NCBI RefSeq assembly: GCF_900105945.1
Contig: NZ_FNSO01000004.1
Span: 4,960,001-5,024,000, forward strand
DNA length: 64,000 nt
DNA from: Amycolatopsis tolypomycina
GTDB taxonomy: Bacteria > Actinomycetota > Actinomycetes > Mycobacteriales > Pseudonocardiaceae
Direction: 5' to 3'
Part shown: positions 61,120 through 64,000 of the stretch, one piece after another
Numbering within the stretch: position 1 is the stretch's first letter
Layout of the letters: every line of letters starts with the position of its first letter
Notes under the pieces: model-generated
Database searches by the model: none
The model's input: the letters and a program-made list of their open reading frames with translations, nothing else
What the model was told of the DNA's origin: nothing
Position numbers and translations under genes: made by a program

Positions 61120-61464
61120 TCAGTCCGGTTTCACGCCGCTTTCCGGCTGCTTCTCACCCTTGTCCTTGAGCGACTCCTGGTAGCGGTCGGCGTAGGTCGG
61201 CGAGTCCTTGATCAGCTCGTCGCAGAACGCGGCGACGTCCTCGCCGATCACTTCGAGGACTCCCCGGCCGGTCGTGGCGCTTTCGGCGAAGAAGTCGACG
61301 ATCCCCGAGAGCAGGTTTCCCTCGAGCAGGTCGACCGGGCCGACCTTGAACAGGTACTTCTGCATCTCCTTGTAGACGATCTGGTAGTCCGGCGGCAGGG
61401 CTTTGACCCGGGCCATGTGCGCCCGCCACTGCTTCTTGCCTTCGATGACGTCCTGGATGCCCAT
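61120..61464 (-). CDS. DUF1048 protein
   Basis: A 114-residue, mostly helical protein of the DUF1048 family (core motif WRAHMARVKALPPDY). The family is regularly found beside PadR regulators and ABC exporters and is of unknown function. GGAGG five bases before ATG 61464. It overlaps no gene but is spaced one base from the preceding paralogue. It precedes the DrrA gene by 65 bp. Confidence 0.82.
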   Translation of the reverse strand: MGIQDVIEGKKQWRAHMARVKALPPDYQIVYKEMQKYLFKVGPVDLLEGNLLSGIVDFFAESATTGRGVLEVIGEDVAAFCDELIKDSPTYADRYQESLKDKGEKQPESGVKPD

Positions 61465-61465
61465 C

Positions 61466-61822
61466 TCAGCCTCCCAGCCGACCCAGTTTTTTCGCGACAT
61501 TCCGGTTCAACTGCTTCCGCCACCGGTCACGGAAGTTCTTGGCGCCTTCACCGCCGGCGAGCGCCGCACAGAAACCCTCGACGTCATCTCCCAGCACGTC
61601 GTGGACGCTCTGCCCCTCCGCCGCGGTTTCTTCGAGCAGTCCCAGCGCGCCGTCGAGGATCGGCATCAGATTGCGGCCCGAGAAATCCCCGTACGGGAAG
61701 AGGTGTGCCTTGATCTGTTCCCACGCCGCCCGGTAGTCCTCCGGCAACGCCCCGGCCCTGGCCTCGAAAGCCTGGTACTCCCGGGTCATGTCGCTGCCGG
61801 TGATGGTCTCCCAGAAGTTCAT
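61466..61822 (-). CDS. DUF1048 protein (second copy)
   Basis: A 118-residue DUF1048 protein (YQAFEARAGALPEDYRAAW core), more divergent from its neighbour but with the same predicted helical layout, including the DDVEGFC segment that matches DVAAFC in the other. The ATG overlaps the PadR stop by 4 bp, so regulator and DUF1048 are translationally coupled. Two copies in tandem could form a heterodimer that modulates the exporter. This is inference. Confidence 0.8.
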   Translation of the reverse strand: MNFWETITGSDMTREYQAFEARAGALPEDYRAAWEQIKAHLFPYGDFSGRNLMPILDGALGLLEETAAEGQSVHDVLGDDVEGFCAALAGGEGAKNFRDRWRKQLNRNVAKKLGRLGG

Positions 61823-62145
61823 TCCCCACCTTCCTTCAGTTTGTCGATGCGCGAAGAGACGTACTGCCACTTCGCCCAGAACCGCCCAAGCTCTTCGCGA
61901 CCGGCGTCGTTGAGCGCGTAGAACTTGCGCGGCGGCCCCTTCTCCGACGGCCGCTTCGTCACCTGGACCAGCTTGTTCTTCTCCAGCCGCAACAGGATCG
62001 TGTACACCGTTCCCTCGACGACGTCGCCGAAGCCGAGGTCGTTCAGCCGACGCGTGATGGCGTAGCCGTAGGTCTCCTCCTTGCCGATGATCTCGAGCAC
62101 ACAGCCTTCAAGGGTGCCCTTCAACATCTCCGTCAGGTCGTCCAT
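61819..62145 (-). CDS. PadR-family regulator of the exporter operon
   Basis: A 108-residue PadR regulator. The winged helix (LEGCVLEIIGKEETYGYAI, then the wing up to KFYALNDAGREEL) covers almost the whole chain, with a single C-terminal dimerisation helix. Such short PadR proteins usually repress their own exporter operon and open in the presence of the drug. It is divergent from a second exporter with repeated AGTACT elements between. Confidence 0.9.
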   Translation of the reverse strand: MDDLTEMLKGTLEGCVLEIIGKEETYGYAITRRLNDLGFGDVVEGTVYTILLRLEKNKLVQVTKRPSEKGPPRKFYALNDAGREELGRFWAKWQYVSSRIDKLKEGGE

Positions 62146-62194
62146 CGCTCCTCCGAGCTCACCCTGGCACCACTACCCAGTAGCACTGTATACC

Positions 62195-62210
62195 AGTACT
62201 CAGCAGTACT
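62195..62210. promoter_or_regulatory. Repeated AGTACT elements between the divergent exporters
   Basis: The palindromic hexamer AGTACT occurs at 62195-62200 and 62205-62210, exactly 10 bp apart, and a variant AGTAGCACT is at 62179-62187. They lie between PadR (start 62145) and the plus-strand ATPase (start 62236). PadR binding here would control both exporters. Confidence 0.45.
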
Positions 62211-62235
62211 GACTAGCTGGATGAGGGGATGACCG

Positions 62236-62910
62236 ATGACAGCGATACGAGTTCGTGGCCTCGAGAAGTCGTACAAACAGCTGCACGTCTTGCGCGGCGT
62301 GGACTTCGACGTGGCACGGGGCAGCATCTTCGCCTTGCTCGGCTCGAACGGCGCCGGCAAGACCACCGTCGTACGAATCCTGGCTACGCTGCTGAAGCCG
62401 GACGCGGGGACCGCCACCGTCAACGGCTTCGACGTCGTCACTCAGGCCGACGACGTGCGCGCGGCGATCAGCCTCACCGGGCAGTTCGCCGCAGTCGACG
62501 AAATCCTCAGCGGCCGGGAAAACCTCGTCCTCATCGCCAGGCTGCGCCGCCTGAAGCACCCCGGCAAGATCGCCGACGACCTGCTGGCGCGCTTCTCCCT
62601 GACCGAGGCGGCCACGCGGAAGGTGTCGACGTACTCCGGGGGCATGCGACGGCGTCTGGACATCGCCATGAGCCTCATCGGCGATCCCCGGTGATCTTCC
62701 TGGACGAGCCGACCACCGGCCTCGACCCCGAAGCCCGCGTCGAGGTGTGGGACGCGGTGAAGGGCCTCGCCGCGCGCGGCACGACGGTGCTGCTGACCAC
62801 CCAGTACCTGGACGAGGCCGAGCAGCTCGCCGACCGGATCACGATCCTGCACGAGGGCCGGATCATTCTTCGCCGTCGTCAGCAATCGCACGGAAAGCGA
62901 GACCCGATGA
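62236..62910 (+). pseudogene. ABC exporter ATPase (DrrA-like), frameshifted and with a C-terminal deletion
   Basis: The N-terminal half is good: Walker A GSNGAGKT at 36-43 and signature [10 protein letters not shown]. At about 62691 one base appears missing in a G run (CCCCGG-TGATC), so the frame stops after GDPR and continues one frame over with [15 protein letters not shown]. Further on HEGRII at about 62865 jumps to [14 protein letters not shown], the normal DrrA tail, which omits roughly 50 residues. The second junction returns to the first frame. The stop overlaps the permease ATG (ATGA). A base-call error could explain only the first defect. Confidence 0.8.
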
Positions 62911-63656
62911 CCACGGACACCACCATCCTTTTGGGACGGTCGCTGCGTCACATCACCCGCAGCCTGGACACGATCATTACGACCGTCATCACGCCGGTCG
63001 CCATGATGCTGATGTTCGTCTACGTCTTCGGCGGCGCGATCGACACCGGATCGGGCTCCTATATCGACTACATGCTGCCCGGCATCCTGCTGATCACCAT
63101 CGCCTCCGGCATCGCCTACACCGCGCTGCGCCTGTTCACCGACCTCAAAAGCGGGATCTTCGAACGCTTCCACTCCATGCCGATCACCCGCTCGGCCGTG
63201 CTGTGGGCGCACGTGCTGACCTCGCTGGTCGCCAACCTGATCTCGCTCGTGATCGTCGTGGGCGTCGCACTGGTCATGGGCTTCCGCTCCGGAGCGGGAC
63301 CACTGGCGTGGCTCGCGATCACCGGCATCCTGCTCCTGTTCACCCTGGCCCTGACCTGGGTCGCGTTGATCGCCGGCCTCACCGCGAAGACCGCGGAAGG
63401 CGGCGGCGCGTTCTCCTACCCGCTCATCTTCCTGCCATTCCTCAGCTCGGCCTTCGTCCCCACCGCCACGATGCCCGGCCCGGTGCGCTGGTTCGCCGAA
63501 CACCAGCCGGTGACGTCCATCGTCAACACCATCCGCGCCCTGTTCACCCAAGCGCCGGTCGGCACCGACATCTGGATCGCCCTCGCCTGGTGCGCCGGGA
63601 TCCTCGTCGTCGCCTACGTCTTCGCCACCGCGGCGTACCGCCGCAAGGTCTCCTGA
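62907..63656 (+). CDS. ABC-2 exporter permease (DrrB-like), plus-strand pair
   Basis: A 249-residue permease with six hydrophobic segments, similar to the minus-strand copy at 59355-60122 ([22 protein letters not shown]). It looks intact although its ATPase is broken. It may be translated by the ATGA overlap with the remnant, or use the complete ATPase of the divergent operon. Nothing recognisable lies in 63657-63751. Confidence 0.9.
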   Translation: MTTDTTILLGRSLRHITRSLDTIITTVITPVAMMLMFVYVFGGAIDTGSGSYIDYMLPGILLITIASGIAYTALRLFTDLKSGIFERFHSMPITRSAVLWAHVLTSLVANLISLVIVVGVALVMGFRSGAGPLAWLAITGILLLFTLALTWVALIAGLTAKTAEGGGAFSYPLIFLPFLSSAFVPTATMPGPVRWFAEHQPVTSIVNTIRALFTQAPVGTDIWIALAWCAGILVVAYVFATAAYRRKVS

Positions 63657-63751
63657 GTTTCGAAGCAGAAGGGATCACCGCACGACTTCGACGACTCCGA
63701 TGTCGCGGTCGGTGCCGCCACGACATTCTCAGAGCCGTGGCGGGCTGATCC

Positions 63752-64000
63752 TCATTGAGCCGATCCTCGCCGCATCGTTCCCCTGGCGAAGGCTGCGAAC
63801 AAGACATTGAGACCGAAACCGAGCGCCGCGAACAACCTTTGACTGCCGGCGAGCTCGTGCAGGTACTCGGTGCGGGTGATCGGTGTGCTGCCGAGCCGGG
63901 TGTAAAGCTGATAGCCAGTGGCAGTCACCTCGGGTGTTCCGTTGCGGAGCCCCGCAGCAGCTATCGCCGCAACCACACCTGCCGCGAGAACAAGAATCGC
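63752..64000 (-). CDS. Membrane protein of unknown function, 5' end outside the window
   Basis: The frame is open to the right window edge, so the N-terminus is missing. Two hydrophobic helices are visible: ILVLAAGVVAAIAAAGL at the edge, and LFAALGFGLNVLFAAFA before the C-terminal MRRGSAQ. The loop between them has GYQLYTRLG and SQ residues. I do not recognise a family. It is convergent with the exporter permease, 95 bp apart. Confidence 0.55.
   Translation of the reverse strand, partial: AILVLAAGVVAAIAAAGLRNGTPEVTATGYQLYTRLGSTPITRTEYLHELAGSQRLFAALGFGLNVLFAAFARGTMRRGSAQ

Noticed and set aside
56249..63656. Secondary-metabolite biosynthetic gene cluster
   Set aside because: Regulator and exporters are present, but no PKS, NRPS, terpene or tailoring genes are in the window.

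Overview
The window is 64 kb of very GC-rich DNA with overlapping start/stop codons, GTG starts, many TetR and LacI regulators, a DUF3558-type lipoprotein, a SARP/NB-ARC regulator and DrrAB-type exporters. This points to a filamentous actinomycete, most likely Pseudonocardiaceae (Amycolatopsis-like); the genus is inferred from gene content and not proven. I see no tRNA, rRNA, CRISPR array or intact insertion sequence.

Region 1 (1-10.9 kb) looks like an aromatic-acid module. A minus-strand operon encodes a flavin monooxygenase of the salicylyl-CoA/anthraniloyl-CoA type, a glyoxalase-fold (VOC) protein, an alpha/beta hydrolase and an aryl-AMP ligase that is frameshifted. Divergent from it are an NTF2-like protein, a TetR regulator, an SDR without its catalytic Tyr/Lys, and a carboxymuconolactone-decarboxylase-like protein. 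Two amidohydrolase/decarboxylases with TetR regulators follow. Two divergent promoters here each carry a pair of palindromic operators 28 bp apart.

Region 2 (10.9-26.3 kb) is a rhamnoside utilisation locus: a CUT1 sugar ABC importer, two GH78 alpha-L-rhamnosidases, a GH3 beta-glucosidase, esterases, a class-C beta-lactamase-like hydrolase and a LacI regulator with two matching operators. Beside region 1 it suggests use of plant phenolic glycosides, the sugar part by region 2 and the aglycone acid by region 1 (inference).

Region 3 (26.5-41 kb) begins with an aminotransferase tail fused to a ring-cleavage-type aldolase gene and a flippase-like membrane protein. It then forms a pectin side-chain (galactan/rhamnogalacturonan I) locus: GH53 galactanase, a double-domain acetylesterase plus a decayed third copy, a PmoA-like protein, a Gfo/Idh oxidoreductase, a second CUT1 importer, two divergent LacI regulators, a GH16 glucanase and a DJ-1/PfpI protein. 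Four copies of one LacI-type operator tie these together.

Region 4 (41-54 kb) starts at a decayed tyrosine recombinase and a gene-poor patch, then becomes a cation-transport island. It holds an ArsR regulator divergent from a structured leader and an MgtA-type P-type ATPase, a double-permease ABC transporter with its ATPase but no binding protein, a lipoprotein, CorA, Kup and an NhaP-type antiporter.

Region 5 (54-64 kb) carries a TIM-barrel protein of unknown role, an IS30-HTH/MarR hybrid regulator, a 1042-residue SARP-NB-ARC-TPR regulator, and two divergent DrrAB-type exporters around a PadR/DUF1048 operon. The plus-strand exporter ATPase is broken.

A recurring theme is local gene decay: at least six remnants lie beside intact operons.
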